This document shows positions 17,225-25,842 of a DNA stretch of 64,000 bases, piece after piece (positions within the stretch are counted from its first letter, which is position 1; every line of letters starts with the position of its first letter). A program made the position numbers and the translations under genes. Source of the DNA: Thermobifida alba (GTDB lineage Bacteria > Actinomycetota > Actinomycetes > Streptosporangiales > Streptosporangiaceae); contig NZ_CP051627.1 in NCBI RefSeq assembly GCF_023208015.1, forward strand, positions 4,012,422-4,076,421. The letters are read 5' to 3'. The notes below the pieces were generated by a model that saw only the letters and a program-made list of their open reading frames with translations, was not told where the DNA came from and did not search any database.

Positions 17225-17830
17225 TCAGCCCCGGGGGTCGGCCGGCTCCCGGGTGAGGCTGGCCATGACGAGGTCGGCCAGGTGGCGGTAGGCCTCGGCG
17301 TCGTCGAGCCCGGTGGCCGCCTTGATCGTGCCGTCCTGAATCCCGGTCATGACCCGGGCCACCGCCGACCCCACGAAGGCGGCGTTCACCGGGCGCAGCA
17401 CCCCCGCCGCCACGCCCTCGGCGACCAGTTCCCGCACGCGGCGGGCCGCCACGAGCGTGTTCTCCTGGTAGACCTCGTTGGCGGGCGCGAACGCGGCCAG
17501 GTCGGCGTAGAACCGCTCCGAGGCCGGTTCCAGTTCCGAGGCGACGGCTTCCAGGTAGACCGCGAGCCGCTGGGGTTCCCGCGACTCGGTGACGCGGGCC
17601 TCGATGCGTTCGGCCGCCCTCTTGAAGTAGGAGCGCACCGCCGCGACCACGATCTGTTCCTTGCTCGGCGCCACCAGGTACAGGGTGCTCTTGGAACAGC
17701 GCAGGCGTTCGGCCATGTCGCTCACGCTGAACTCGGAGAATCCCTCGGCCAGGAACAGGCGCCGCAGACCGTCGAGCAGCTCCTCGCGGCGCGCGCGGGT
17801 CTTCTCGGACAGGTTCTGGAGGGCAGGCAT
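17225..17830 (-). CDS. TetR-family transcriptional regulator
   Basis: A 201-residue TetR-family repressor. The N-terminal helix-turn-helix (about 15-60) includes 'GFSEFSVSDMAERLRCSKSTLYLVAPSKE' split around the recognition helix. The C-terminal ligand domain is typical in length; its ligand is unknown. It is divergent from acyl-CoA dehydrogenase with only 78 nt between the starts, and that gap holds dyads, so it probably controls the dehydrogenase and itself in response to an acyl-CoA or fatty acid. Confidence 0.85.
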   Translation of the reverse strand: MPALQNLSEKTRARREELLDGLRRLFLAEGFSEFSVSDMAERLRCSKSTLYLVAPSKEQIVVAAVRSYFKRAAERIEARVTESREPQRLAVYLEAVASELEPASERFYADLAAFAPANEVYQENTLVAARRVRELVAEGVAAGVLRPVNAAFVGSAVARVMTGIQDGTIKAATGLDDAEAYRHLADLVMASLTREPADPRG

Positions 17831-17839
17831 GCGCTCCAG

Positions 17840-17886
17840 GGTACCGATCTTGTCTTTTCGGTACCCAAATCAGTACTCTGGTACTG
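17840..17886. promoter_or_regulatory. Dyad operators between tetR and acyl-CoA dehydrogenase
   Basis: Two GGTACC hexamers 20 bp apart (17840-17845, 17860-17865) and the dyad CAGTAC-TCTG-GTACTG (17871-17886) lie in the short divergent promoter region. They are fitting TetR targets. Confidence 0.5.
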
Positions 17887-17908
17887 AGTAGAGTACGAGG
17901 GTGGGATC

Positions 17909-19084
17909 ATGACCGTCACACGCCTGATGCCGTCCCGTGAAGCCGCCGACCTGGTCGGACTCGTCCGGGAGGTGGCGCGGCGGGAGTTCGCTCCGCACGT
18001 CGCCGAGGCCGAGGAGGCCGAACGCTTCCCCCGTGAGGCGTTCCGCACACTCGGCGGACTGGGCGTCCTCGGCCTGCCGTACCCGGAGGAGTACGGCGGG
18101 GGCGGCCAGCCCTACGAGGTCTACCTGCAGGTCCTCGAAGAGATCGGGGCGGTCTGGGCGTCGGTCGGCGTGGGCGTCAGCGTGCACGTGCTGTCCTGCC
18201 ACGCCCTGGCCGTCCACGGCACCGAGGAGCAGCGGCGGCGGTGGCTGCCCGACCTGCTCGGCGGCGACCTGCTCGGCGCGTACTGCCTGTCCGAGCCGCA
18301 CGCCGGATCCGACCCCGCCGCCATGACCACCCGGGCCCGACGCGACGGCGACCACTACGTCATCGACGGCGTGAAGTCCTGGATCACCCACGGCGGACAG
18401 GCCGACTTCTACACCGTCATGGCCCGCACCGGCGAGGACCGCTCCCACGGCGTCTCCTGCTTCCTGGTCCCCGCCGACACCCCGGGCCTGAGCGCCGACC
18501 GCCCCGAACGGAAGATGGGACTGACCGGGTCGCACACCACGATGCTGCGCTTCGACGGCGTCCGCGTCCCCGTCGACCAGCGGATCGGCGCCGAGGGCCA
18601 GGGCCTGCCCATCGCACTGTCCGCACTCGACTCCGGCCGGCTGGGCATCGCCGCCGTGGCCACCGGCCTGGCACAGGGCGCCCTGGACACCGCGGTCGAC
18701 TACGCCCGGCAGCGCACCGCCTTCGGCAAGCCCGTCATCGAACACCAGGGCCTGGCGTTCCTGCTCGCCGACATGGCCGCCGCCGTGGAGACCGCCCGCG
18801 CGGCCACCCTGCGCGCGGCCCGGCTCAGGGACCACGGCCTGCCCTACAGCGCGGAGGCGTCCATCGCGAAACTGGTCGCCACCGACAACGCGATGCGGGT
18901 GACCACCGACGCCGTACAGGTCCTCGGCGGCTACGGCTACACCCGCGACTTCCCGGTCGAACGCTACCTGCGCGAGGCCAAGGTCATGCAGATCTTCGAG
19001 GGCACCAACCAGATCCAGCGCCTGGTGATCGGCCGCCACCTCGCCCGCGGCACAGCGGGGAGCACGGTCGCGGTCGCCGACTGA
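17909..19084 (+). CDS. Acyl-CoA dehydrogenase
   Basis: A 391-residue FAD-dependent acyl-CoA dehydrogenase, first step of beta-oxidation or of branched-chain acyl-CoA breakdown. Signatures: 'YCLSEPHAGSDPAAM' (FAD/substrate loop), 'RTAFGKPV' and 'GGYGYTRDFPVERYLREAK'. The catalytic base is the Glu of 'QIFEGTNQIQ' near 368, the position used by short/medium-chain enzymes. Length is normal. Divergent TetR control and the facing enoyl-CoA hydratase suggest a small acyl-CoA degradation locus. Confidence 0.9.
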   Translation: MTVTRLMPSREAADLVGLVREVARREFAPHVAEAEEAERFPREAFRTLGGLGVLGLPYPEEYGGGGQPYEVYLQVLEEIGAVWASVGVGVSVHVLSCHALAVHGTEEQRRRWLPDLLGGDLLGAYCLSEPHAGSDPAAMTTRARRDGDHYVIDGVKSWITHGGQADFYTVMARTGEDRSHGVSCFLVPADTPGLSADRPERKMGLTGSHTTMLRFDGVRVPVDQRIGAEGQGLPIALSALDSGRLGIAAVATGLAQGALDTAVDYARQRTAFGKPVIEHQGLAFLLADMAAAVETARAATLRAARLRDHGLPYSAEASIAKLVATDNAMRVTTDAVQVLGGYGYTRDFPVERYLREAKVMQIFEGTNQIQRLVIGRHLARGTAGSTVAVAD

Positions 19085-19100
19085 CCGGGGGAAGGGAAAC

Positions 19101-19135
19101 GGCGCGGGACGGCTCGGGGAGGGCCGTCCCGCGCC
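19101..19135. terminator. Bidirectional hairpin between convergent genes
   Basis: A perfect 13-bp stem (19101-19113 with 19123-19135) between the stops of acyl-CoA dehydrogenase and enoyl-CoA hydratase serves both strands. Confidence 0.8.
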
Positions 19136-19147
19136 GGATGCGCCGCG

Positions 19148-19912
19148 CTACTTCTTCTTCCGTTCGACGAACTCGGTGAGGAACTCCTGGAAGCGCGGCG
19201 AGTTCACCGACGAGGCCTGCGCCCACGACTCGAACTCCAGCACGGCGTCGAGTTCGGCGGTCTCCGCCATGCGCACCGCCCGCTTCATGTCCCTGACCAG
19301 GGCGGGGTCGCGCTGGGCGTAGCGGTGGGCGAGCTCCAGCGCCTCGGCGACGGGGTCCTCCGCCAGCCGGGTGGCCAGGCCGGTGCGGAACGCCTCCTCG
19401 GCATCGATGCGTTCCGCGCCCAGGATGGCGGCCAGCGCCCGGTGGCCGCCCATGCGGCGGGTGAGGAACCAGCTGCACCCGCCGCCGGGGTGCAGGCCCA
19501 TGTCGGCGAAGGTGATCGCGAACGTGGCACGCGGTCCCGCGACGACGACGTCGCAGGCCATCGCGATGTTCACCCCGGCGCCGACCGCCACTCCGCCCAC
19601 GGCGGCGATCGTGGGGATGGTCAGGTCGGCGATGCCGAGGAAGCTCGCGTACACCTGCTTCAGCTCGTCGCGGATCACCGCGGGCGGACGCGTGGTGTCC
19701 CCGAACAGGCTGGTCACGTCGGCTCCCGCGCAGAACGCCCGGCCGGCGCCGCTGACCACGAGCGCCCGCGCCGCCTCGTCGGCCGCGACCGTGCGGACCG
19801 CCTCGGCGAGTTCCGCCAGCATCGGCCGGTCCAGCGCGTTGAGCCGCTGCGGCGCGTTGAGGACGATGTGCCGCACCGGGCCGTCCGACTCGAATCCGAT
19901 GAACTCCCCCAT
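19148..19912 (-). CDS. Enoyl-CoA hydratase/isomerase
   Basis: A 254-residue crotonase-fold protein. The oxyanion-hole segments are 'GRAFCAGADV' and 'GGVAVGAGVNIAMACD'. At the catalytic Glu positions I see 'ADMGLHPGGGCSWFL': the usual 'GLxPxxG' Glu/Asp pattern is partly replaced, so hydratase activity is not certain; isomerase or another acyl-CoA reaction is possible. It ends in a Lys-rich tail (ERKKK). ATG at 19912 has GGAGGAG upstream. Confidence 0.8.
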   Translation of the reverse strand: MGEFIGFESDGPVRHIVLNAPQRLNALDRPMLAELAEAVRTVAADEAARALVVSGAGRAFCAGADVTSLFGDTTRPPAVIRDELKQVYASFLGIADLTIPTIAAVGGVAVGAGVNIAMACDVVVAGPRATFAITFADMGLHPGGGCSWFLTRRMGGHRALAAILGAERIDAEEAFRTGLATRLAEDPVAEALELAHRYAQRDPALVRDMKRAVRMAETAELDAVLEFESWAQASSVNSPRFQEFLTEFVERKKK

Positions 19913-20148
19913 TGCTCCTCCACGGTGCTCCACCGCCGTCTCCCACGGCGCGAGACCGCAGCGTAGCCCTGTGCGCACCGTGGTCGCGGGGTGCCCCCGC
20001 GCTTCCCGGGGCGCGGTACGGCCTTCGCGGTCCGCGAATCCCGCTTGATGGGCCGGTGCGCGCCACGCATGCTTGGTCGGAAGGCAGGCGGAGCCACCGC
20101 CGCCACGGACCGCGGCATCCCGGAGCACGGGCCACAGGAGCGAGACAC

Positions 20149-20921
20149 ATGACCCGTACCTACGTTGTCACCGGGGCGAACTCCGGGATCGGGGCCGCCG
20201 CCGTCGCGCGTCTGACCGCCTCGGGAGCCCGGGTGATCCGCTGCGACCTGAGCGACAGCGACGTCGACGCCGACCTGACCACCCCCGAGGGGCGGCGGGC
20301 GCTGGTCGCCGGAGTGGCCGAGGCGTCGGGCGGGGCCGTCGACGGACTGCTGGCCGTGGCCGGGGTCGCCCTGCCCCTCGCCACCGCGGTGCGCCTCAAC
20401 TACTTCGGCACCGTCGCCTGCCTGGAGGGGCTGCGTCCGCTGCTCGCCGCCGGGGACCGGCCCGGGGCGGTGGTCGTCTCCTCGCTGGGCGGCGCCATCG
20501 CCGTGAACGACGCGATCGTCGACGCGTGCCTCGCCGGGGACGAGGAGGCGGCCGTCGCCGAGGCGGACACCACGGACCCCGAACGGATGATGACCGTCGA
20601 CAACTCGACCAAGCGCGCGCTCAACCTCTGGGTGCGCCGGACCGCGCCGAGCGCGGACTGGGCGGGCGCGGGCATCACCCTCAACGCGGTCGCCCCCGGC
20701 GTCGTCGACACCGCCACCCCCGGGCCGCCATCCTCGACAACCCGGCGGCCAGGGAGGCAGCGCAGGCCATGATGCCGCAGCCGATGGGCTTCCCCGGCCC
20801 GGTGGCGGCCGTGGCCGCGGCCCTGGAGTGGACGGTGAGCCCGGACAACTCCTTCATGACCGGCCAGGTCCTCTACGTCGACGGCGGAGCCGACGCGGTC
20901 CTGCGCGGCGACCGCTACTGA
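20149..20921 (+). pseudogene. SDR of the 3-alpha-HSD/coniferyl-alcohol dehydrogenase type, frameshifted
   Basis: Reading from ATG 20149 gives a normal SDR N-terminus (TGANSGIG; Asp after beta-2; 'VVVSSLGG' and later a Lys in 'NSTKRALN'). Near 20721 the frame is lost; the C-terminal third continues one frame over with 'PQPMGFPGPVAAVAAALEWT' and 'VDGGADAVLRGDRY', the expected ending of this subfamily. Adding one C to the run at 20717-20721 restores a single 258-residue reading frame. The catalytic Tyr of YxxxK is replaced: 'MMTVDNSTKRAL' has no clear Tyr, so activity would be doubtful even if repaired. Either a sequencing error or early decay. Confidence 0.7.
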
Positions 20922-20992
20922 CCACGGCGGCGGCACCGGGCGGACGGGAACCCTCGCCGTTTCCAAGATGGAAACTCTTGAGTTGACAAGTT

Positions 20993-21015
20993 GGAAAGTG
21001 AGTGGTTGACTTTCC
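20993..21015. promoter_or_regulatory. GGAAAGT/ACTTTCC dyad at the start of the cassette
   Basis: GGAAAGT (20993-20999) and ACTTTCC (21009-21015) form a dyad ending 3 nt before the ATG. A TTGACA lies at 983-988 of the same kilobase (20983-20988), so the transcript may be leaderless. The dyad is kept in the second copy and is a likely site for the HTH protein of the cassette. Confidence 0.5.
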
Positions 21016-21018
21016 GGC

Positions 21019-21468
21019 ATGGAAAGAGAGCAGAACACCTCCCCCCAACCCACCCCCGAGCAGGCCCTGGCCGCCCTCCGCGATGTCGAGCAGACCCGGT
21101 CCTCCTACTACGCCGAACTCAACCCGTGGTGGACCACGGCGATCATCGCCGCGTTCTTCTGCGCCGTACCGCTGTCCGCGCTCGTCGGTATCGACTGGAA
21201 GACCATCGCCCTCCTGGGCGGCCCGCTGGGCCTGGGCGCGTTGGTGTGGGCCTCCCGCCGCAGCCCCAACGCCGAAGTGCGCTTCGGCACGGTCGAGATC
21301 ACGCTTCTGCTGGTGGGCACCGTGATCGTGATCGCCGGACTGATGAGCGGGTCCTTCCTCGCCGACACCTACGGCGTGTGGGTGTGGGGCCTGGCCGCCG
21401 CGGTCAACGTGGCGGTGATCGTGGGCATCGACCTCATCCTGCGGCGAAAGGCGCGGAGGGCGGCATGA
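21019..21468 (+). CDS. Small membrane protein of a two-gene HTH cassette
   Basis: A 149-residue integral membrane protein with four predicted hydrophobic segments (about 40-58, 63-80, 93-112, 118-137) and a hydrophilic 35-residue cytoplasmic start with 'NTSPQPTPEQAL'. Family unknown to me; pairs of such proteins with a short MarR/ArsR-like regulator are common in actinomycetes. It overlaps the next gene by 4 nt. A paralogue lies at 27434. No clear ribosome-binding site is present, in line with a leaderless start. Confidence 0.75.
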   Translation: MEREQNTSPQPTPEQALAALRDVEQTRSSYYAELNPWWTTAIIAAFFCAVPLSALVGIDWKTIALLGGPLGLGALVWASRRSPNAEVRFGTVEITLLLVGTVIVIAGLMSGSFLADTYGVWVWGLAAAVNVAVIVGIDLILRRKARRAA

Positions 21469-21773
21469 AAGACACCGACCTCGCCACCTCTGGATTCAAC
21501 GACACGATCCACGCCCCCAACCGGCTGCGGATCTGCGCCCTGCTGGACGTGGGTGAGGAGGTCGAGTTCGCCACCGTCCAGAAGCAGCTGGGCGTCAGCG
21601 CCTCGGTGCTCAGCAAGCACGTCGGCGTCCTGGTCAACGCGGGATACGTCCGCCAGCACCGCGCGGTACGCGACACCCGGCAGCGGGTGTGGCTGTCCCT
21701 GACCGACGAGGGCCGCACCGCCTACCGCAACCACATCGCCGCACTCCGCGCGATCGTCGAAGGCCACCAGTAA
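21465..21773 (+). CDS. Winged-helix transcriptional regulator
   Basis: A 102-residue single-domain winged-helix regulator (HTH_34/MarR-like). 'HAPNRLRICALLD' opens the fold, 'FATVQKQLGVSASVLSKHV' holds the recognition helix, and 'RVWLSLTDEGRTAYRNHI' is the wing and closing helix. Partnered by overlap with the membrane-protein gene, which suggests autoregulation through the dyad at 20993-21015. In the second cassette this gene has been reduced to ten codons. Confidence 0.85.
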   Translation: MKDTDLATSGFNDTIHAPNRLRICALLDVGEEVEFATVQKQLGVSASVLSKHVGVLVNAGYVRQHRAVRDTRQRVWLSLTDEGRTAYRNHIAALRAIVEGHQ

Positions 21774-21787
21774 CCGACAACCACAGT

Positions 21788-21830
21788 GACGCCAGGGTCA
21801 TACTCGGTCTCCGAGTGTGGCCCTGGCGTC
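21788..21830. terminator. Cassette terminator hairpin, copy A
   Basis: GACGCCAGGG/CCCTGGCGTC arms (21788-21797 with 21821-21830) enclose a second CTCGG/CCGAG stem. Confidence 0.8.
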
Positions 21831-21847
21831 AAGAGCGTGGTTGAGCG

Positions 21848-22342
21848 TCAGGCGGCGCCGTCGACGGGATATCCGAACTGGCTGAGGCGCTTGCGGGCCA
21901 CCTCCAGTTCCCCGTCGCTGAACAGCGGAGCGAAGCGGGCCTCGCACACCACCGCTTCCACGGTGAGGTCCAGGCGGCCCCGCTCCCACAGCGCGGAGAA
22001 CCCGTCGGTGACCACGAGCCCGTCGGTGTCGGCGGCCACGCGGCAGGACAGTCCCATGGACGAGGCCCACAGGCGGCCCAGGGGCTGTGCGGGCAGCACC
22101 TCGGGCAGTTCCGCGCCCTCCTCGCCGCGTGCTTCACCCGCGACACCGGCGGAGGTGTCGGGGGTGATGGCGGACTCGCCGCGCCGGGGCGCGTGGTGCC
22201 GGGGGCCGAGCATGCCCACCAGGTAGCGGTCGCGGGGTCCGCGCGACTTCGGGTCGAAGCGTTCGTGGTCGCCGTCCCACGGGCCGGGCAGGTCGCGTTC
22301 CCCGAACCGCTGGAAGGCGTCGCGCACCTGGAAAGAGGTGGC
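21848..22342 (-). pseudogene. drmA: Fragment of a DISARM DrmA-like helicase with foreign tail
   Basis: Minus-strand frame with 'FQVRDAFQRF', 'RDLPGPWDGDHERFD', 'RDRYLVGMLGPRH', 'ESAITPD' and 'WASSMGLSCRVAADTDG'. This order is what I know from the N-terminus of DrmA, the helicase core of the DISARM phage-defence system. The homology stops after 'LVVT'. The last 50 residues, 'FSALWERGRLDLTVEAVV' to 'FGYPVDG', belong to something else that I do not recognise. No start codon, Walker or helicase motif remains. It is joined upstream to an unrelated fragment, so this is a deletion scar of a lost defence island. Confidence 0.6.
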
Positions 22343-22345
22343 CTG

Positions 22346-22611
22346 GGTGAACGGTCGAGGAGGTCGGCGCCGTACAGCCAGGCGGCGGTGGCTCCGCTGG
22401 CCACCGCACCGGGCGGAGCGGCCAGTTGGACCGCGCGCAACCGCAGTTCCGGGGTGTCGGGCAGGTCCGCGGAGACGTAGACGTCGGTGAGGAGCCGCCG
22501 CCAGCGCCGGTTGCGCAGCTGGTCGCGGGTGAGCAGCCCGGCCCGGCAGACCTCGCTGCCCCGGAACGGCCCGGACAGCAGAACGGAGGGGACCTTTCTG
22601 GAGTGTGCCAT
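22346..22611 (-). pseudogene. 5' fragment of an AbiEi/DUF559-like gene
   Basis: About 88 codons from ATG 22611: 'GLLTRDQLRNRRWRRLLTDVYV' and 'RLRAVQLAAPPGAVASGATAAWLYG' match the N-terminal winged-helix region of AbiEi-type antitoxins and actinomycete DUF559 proteins. The frame then breaks into the DrmA-like piece near 22345. The nuclease or effector half is missing. If transcribed, it would give only the HTH part. Confidence 0.55.
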
Positions 22612-22678
22612 GTCCCGGAGAATGCGCCACCCCGGGATGCGCGCCCCACCCTGTCCCCACCCTGTGGAAAACCCCGCG

Positions 22679-22738
22679 ATGATCTTGACGCCATCGGGGA
22701 GTGGAACACGAAAAATGGCCCGTTTTTGTCAAGATCAT
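22679..22738. repeat. 60-bp inverted repeat with ATGATCTTGAC ends
   Basis: Perfect 11-bp arms ATGATCTTGAC/GTCAAGATCAT (22679-22689 with 22728-22738), with an inner GCCAT/ATGGC pair. A related element lies at 27309-27360, so it is a dispersed repeat rather than a local terminator. Confidence 0.7.
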
Positions 22739-22813
22739 GGTCGGAGATTATCCGGGACCATTTCCGGGAATGGCTTCGCGACGACAACTGTCCCCAGCCG
22801 AGGAGAGGGCCGG

Positions 22814-23029
22814 ATGGAACTGACGATGCTCTACAAGGACGGGGGATCGGGCGCGGAGGGCTGCCCCAGCGTCTACCTCGCCGACACCGGGGAACTCGTC
22901 GTCCAGGGCGTGCAGCTCGACTCGGAGGACCTCGCCAAACTGGAGAACCCGCTGCCCGGAGAGACCGCCGTCCGCATCAGCCCCGACGTGCTGATCGGGG
23001 CGCTCCAGCGGTACCAGGCCGACCGGTGA
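22814..23029 (+). CDS. Small conserved protein upstream of DUF6879 gene
   Basis: A 71-residue soluble protein: 'GCPSVYLADTGELVVQGVQL' followed by 'ALQRYQADR'. Acidic, beta-rich in the first half and helical at the end. I know such small proteins only as neighbours of DUF6879 and HTH genes in actinomycetes; the function is unknown. ATG at 22814 follows AGGAGAG. The next gene starts 18 nt later, so they form an operon. Confidence 0.75.
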   Translation: MELTMLYKDGGSGAEGCPSVYLADTGELVVQGVQLDSEDLAKLENPLPGETAVRISPDVLIGALQRYQADR

Positions 23030-23047
23030 ACGGCGGAGAAAACCGCG

Positions 23048-23623
23048 GTGGGCACGATTTTCACGTCGCTGAGCGACCCGGAATTCCAACGGCTGTTCGA
23101 CGATTTCCGCTACACCGCCTACCGGCTGGAAGCGCTCCAGGTGTACGGCGTGCCGTACGAGATGGCGGAGTTCGCCCGGTTCCAGGCGGGTGAGGCGAGA
23201 GGCGAGTTCCCCGGAATCGCCCGCTGGGCCGACCGGGTCGCCCGAGGGGTCCGCGCGGGCAAACGGTTCCACCGGGTCCACGTGGTGACCGAACCGCTCT
23301 CCGACTACGTGCGCTTCGAATGCGCGTGGGCATACCGCCACACCGTTGCGGCGGGGGAGGACGTGCGGATCGCCGCCGTACCGGAGGGGCAGTGGCCCGA
23401 CGGACTGCCGCGCTTCGACTACTGGCTGTTCGACTCCTCGGTCCTGGTGCGCATGAACTACGCCGACGACGGGACGTTCGTGTCCGCCGAACTCGTCGAC
23501 GACCCCGAACAGGTCGTCCAGGCCAACGCCTGGCGCGACCAGGCCGTCCACCTGTCCGTGCCGTTCGCCGAGTACGCCGCCGGCTTCGACGGCCTCATGC
23601 GGCCGGCCCGGACCGGCTCCTGA
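23048..23623 (+). CDS. DUF6879 family protein
   Basis: A 191-residue soluble protein of the DUF6879 family. 'LFDDFRYTAYRLEALQVYGVPYE' and 'YDRV'-like 'VRFECAWAYRHTVAAGEDVR' followed by 'FDYWLFDSS' are its core. Members sit beside DUF397 and HTH (DUF5753) genes or STAND ATPases, and their biochemical role is unknown. Here a STAND/TPR gene follows after 25 nt, so the three genes seem to make one unit. Confidence 0.8.
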   Translation: MGTIFTSLSDPEFQRLFDDFRYTAYRLEALQVYGVPYEMAEFARFQAGEARGEFPGIARWADRVARGVRAGKRFHRVHVVTEPLSDYVRFECAWAYRHTVAAGEDVRIAAVPEGQWPDGLPRFDYWLFDSSVLVRMNYADDGTFVSAELVDDPEQVVQANAWRDQAVHLSVPFAEYAAGFDGLMRPARTGS

Positions 23624-23648
23624 CCATGTCCCCCGCCCCGACAGGCTG

Positions 23649-25783
23649 ATGACCGACAACGAGATCACGGGCGACGCCGGAGCGGTCGTCCAGGCCGGGG
23701 TGGTCCACGGCGGCGTCCACGTCGGCGTTCCTGAACCCCCCGGTCCTCCCGTACCCCGCCAACTGCCGCTCGCCATGCGCGGTTTCGTCAACCGCCAAGC
23801 CCAGCTCGCCGCGCTGGACGCGCTCGCCCGGGAGGCCGACGACCCGTCCGAGCCGGTCCGGCCGGTGACCGTGTCCACCATCGCCGAGGCGCCCGGGGGC
23901 GGCAAGACCGCGCTCGCCGTGTACTGGGCGCACCGGGAACGGGCCCGGTACCGTGACGGCGACCTGTACGTGGACCTGCGCGGGTACGGTCCCGGGCCCA
24001 GAGTCGAGGCCGCGCAGGCACTGGAGACCCTGCTGCGCGGCTTGGACGTGGCCCCCGACCGGATACCGGCGGACCTCGACGGCCGTGCCGCGATGTACCG
24101 GTCGCTGCTGGACGGCAGGCGGATGCTGGTGCTCATCGACAACGCGGCCAGCGCCGACCAGGTCCGTCCGCTGTTGCCCGCCTCGCCGCACTGCCTGGTG
24201 ATCGTGACCAGCCGGAACAGCCTTCCCGGGCTGACCGCGCGGGAGGGGGGCGCGGCGGCTGGTGCTGGACGCGCTCACCCCGGAGGAGTCGCTGGTGCTG
24301 CTGCGGCGGATCGTGGGTGACGAACGGGTCGACGCCGAGCGTGAGGCGGCGCGGCGGCTGGTGCGGCACTGCGTGTTCCTGCCGCTGGCCCTGCGGATCG
24401 TCGCCGAACGCGTCACCGCCCGCCCGGGTGCGCCGCTCGCCGAGTTCGTCGCCGAACTGGACGATGAGAGGGAACGCCTGGACGCACTACGCACCGAGGA
24501 CGACGAATTGAGCGACGTGCGGGCCGTCTTCACGGCCTCCTACAACGAACTCGACGCCGAGGCGGCCCGCCTGTTCCGGCGGTTGGGCCTGCATCCCGGT
24601 GCGGAGGCGGGGGTGCCCGCCTGCGCGGTGCTGGCGGGGACGACCGTGCCGAGGACGCGGAGGATGCTGGAGCGGCTGGCCCGCGTCCACCTCGTCACCG
24701 AGGTCGGCCGCGACCGCTACCGGCTGCACGACCTGCTGCGGTTGTACGCGGCGGAACGGGCCGAACGGGACGAGGAGCCGGACGAGCGCGAACGGGTGCT
24801 GCGCCGGGTGCTGCTCTGGTATCTGCGCAGCGTCGACAACGGGCACCGCGTGGTCCTGCCCGCCTTCCACAGGGTTCCCCTTCCCGAGGCCGACCTGCCG
24901 GTCGGTCCCATGGTGTTCGGCGGGGTGGACGAGGCGATGGACTGGTTCGAGAGGGAACGGGAGAACCTGGTCGCGGCGGTCCGCGTGGCAGGGGAGAACG
25001 GCGCCGACGACCTGGCGTGGCGGCTGCCCGCCGTCATGTACGGGTTCTTCGAGATGCGCGGCTACTGGCCGCAGTGGCGCGACCTGCACCTGCTGGGGGT
25101 GGGGGCCGCCGAGCGGATCGGCGACGAGCACGGGCTGGCCTGCAACCGGCTCGGGCTGGGGGACGCCAACTGGCTGCTGAAACGCACCGACGAGGCGTTC
25201 GAGTGCTATCGGGCCGCCGCGGAGGGGGGCGGCACGCTGCGGGGACCGGTGGGTGGAGGGGTTCGCGCTGCGCCAGACCGCGGTCCTGCTGCACGACCAG
25301 GGGCGGTACGAGGAGGCGAGCGGGGTCGCCGAGCGGGCGCTGGCGGTCTTCGAGCGCGGGGAAGAGTGGCGGGGCGCGGGCATGGCCCTGCTGACCCTGG
25401 GGGACTGCCAGCGCGAACGCGGGGTACCGGAGCAGGCCGTCGGCAGTTGCGAGCGGGCGCTGGAGCTGTTCCGCGCCATCGACGACACGTGGAGTGTCGC
25501 GTGGGGGCGCTGCGCGCTGGGACGCGCCCTGGCCGACCTGGGCCGGTGGTCCGAGGCCTTGGACCGGTACCGCGAGGCGCTGGCCACGTTCCGCTCCTTC
25601 GGCAACAGACGCAACGAGTCGCGGGCGCTGATCGGCATGGGGGAGGCGTGTGCGGCACTGGGACGGACCGGGGGCGCCCGGAAGCACCTGGGGGCCGCCA
25701 AGGCGCTGCTGGACGAGATCGGCAGCGAGCAGGCCGCCGACCTCGCGGAACGCCTCAGAGGACTTGACGTCGGCGGTGAGTAG
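23649..25783 (+). pseudogene. STAND (NB-ARC) ATPase with TPR repeats, two frameshifts
   Basis: Three frames together make one AfsR-like regulator lacking the DNA-binding domain. Part 1 (23649 to about 24250): 'GAVVQAGVVHGGVHVG', a motif I associate with such STAND proteins, then Walker A 'APGGGKTAL' and Walker B 'RMLVLIDNAA', 'VIVTSRN'. Part 2 (about 24250 to 25225): 'LPLALRIVAERV' (GxP-like) and winged helix. Part 3 (to 25783): three or more TPR units. Both breaks are +1 and lie in the same context, GAG followed by a G6 run (24245-24250 and 25224-25229); taking one G from each gives an intact protein of about 711 residues. Sequencing error, decay or phase variation could explain it. Confidence 0.75.
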
Positions 25784-25842
25784 CGGCCCCCGTGGACCTG
25801 CCGGGAGGGGCGCTTCCCCGGCCCTGTTCCCGGGGGTGGGGG

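Larger units (their letters stand above)
20959..21838 (+). repeat. Duplicated cassette, copy A (membrane protein + HTH + terminator)
   Basis: This segment and 27374-27936 are homologous from the upstream operator through the membrane-protein gene and the terminal hairpin. Copy B lacks nearly all of the HTH gene. Both keep the sequence TAACCGACAACCACAGTGAC after that gene. Confidence 0.85.
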
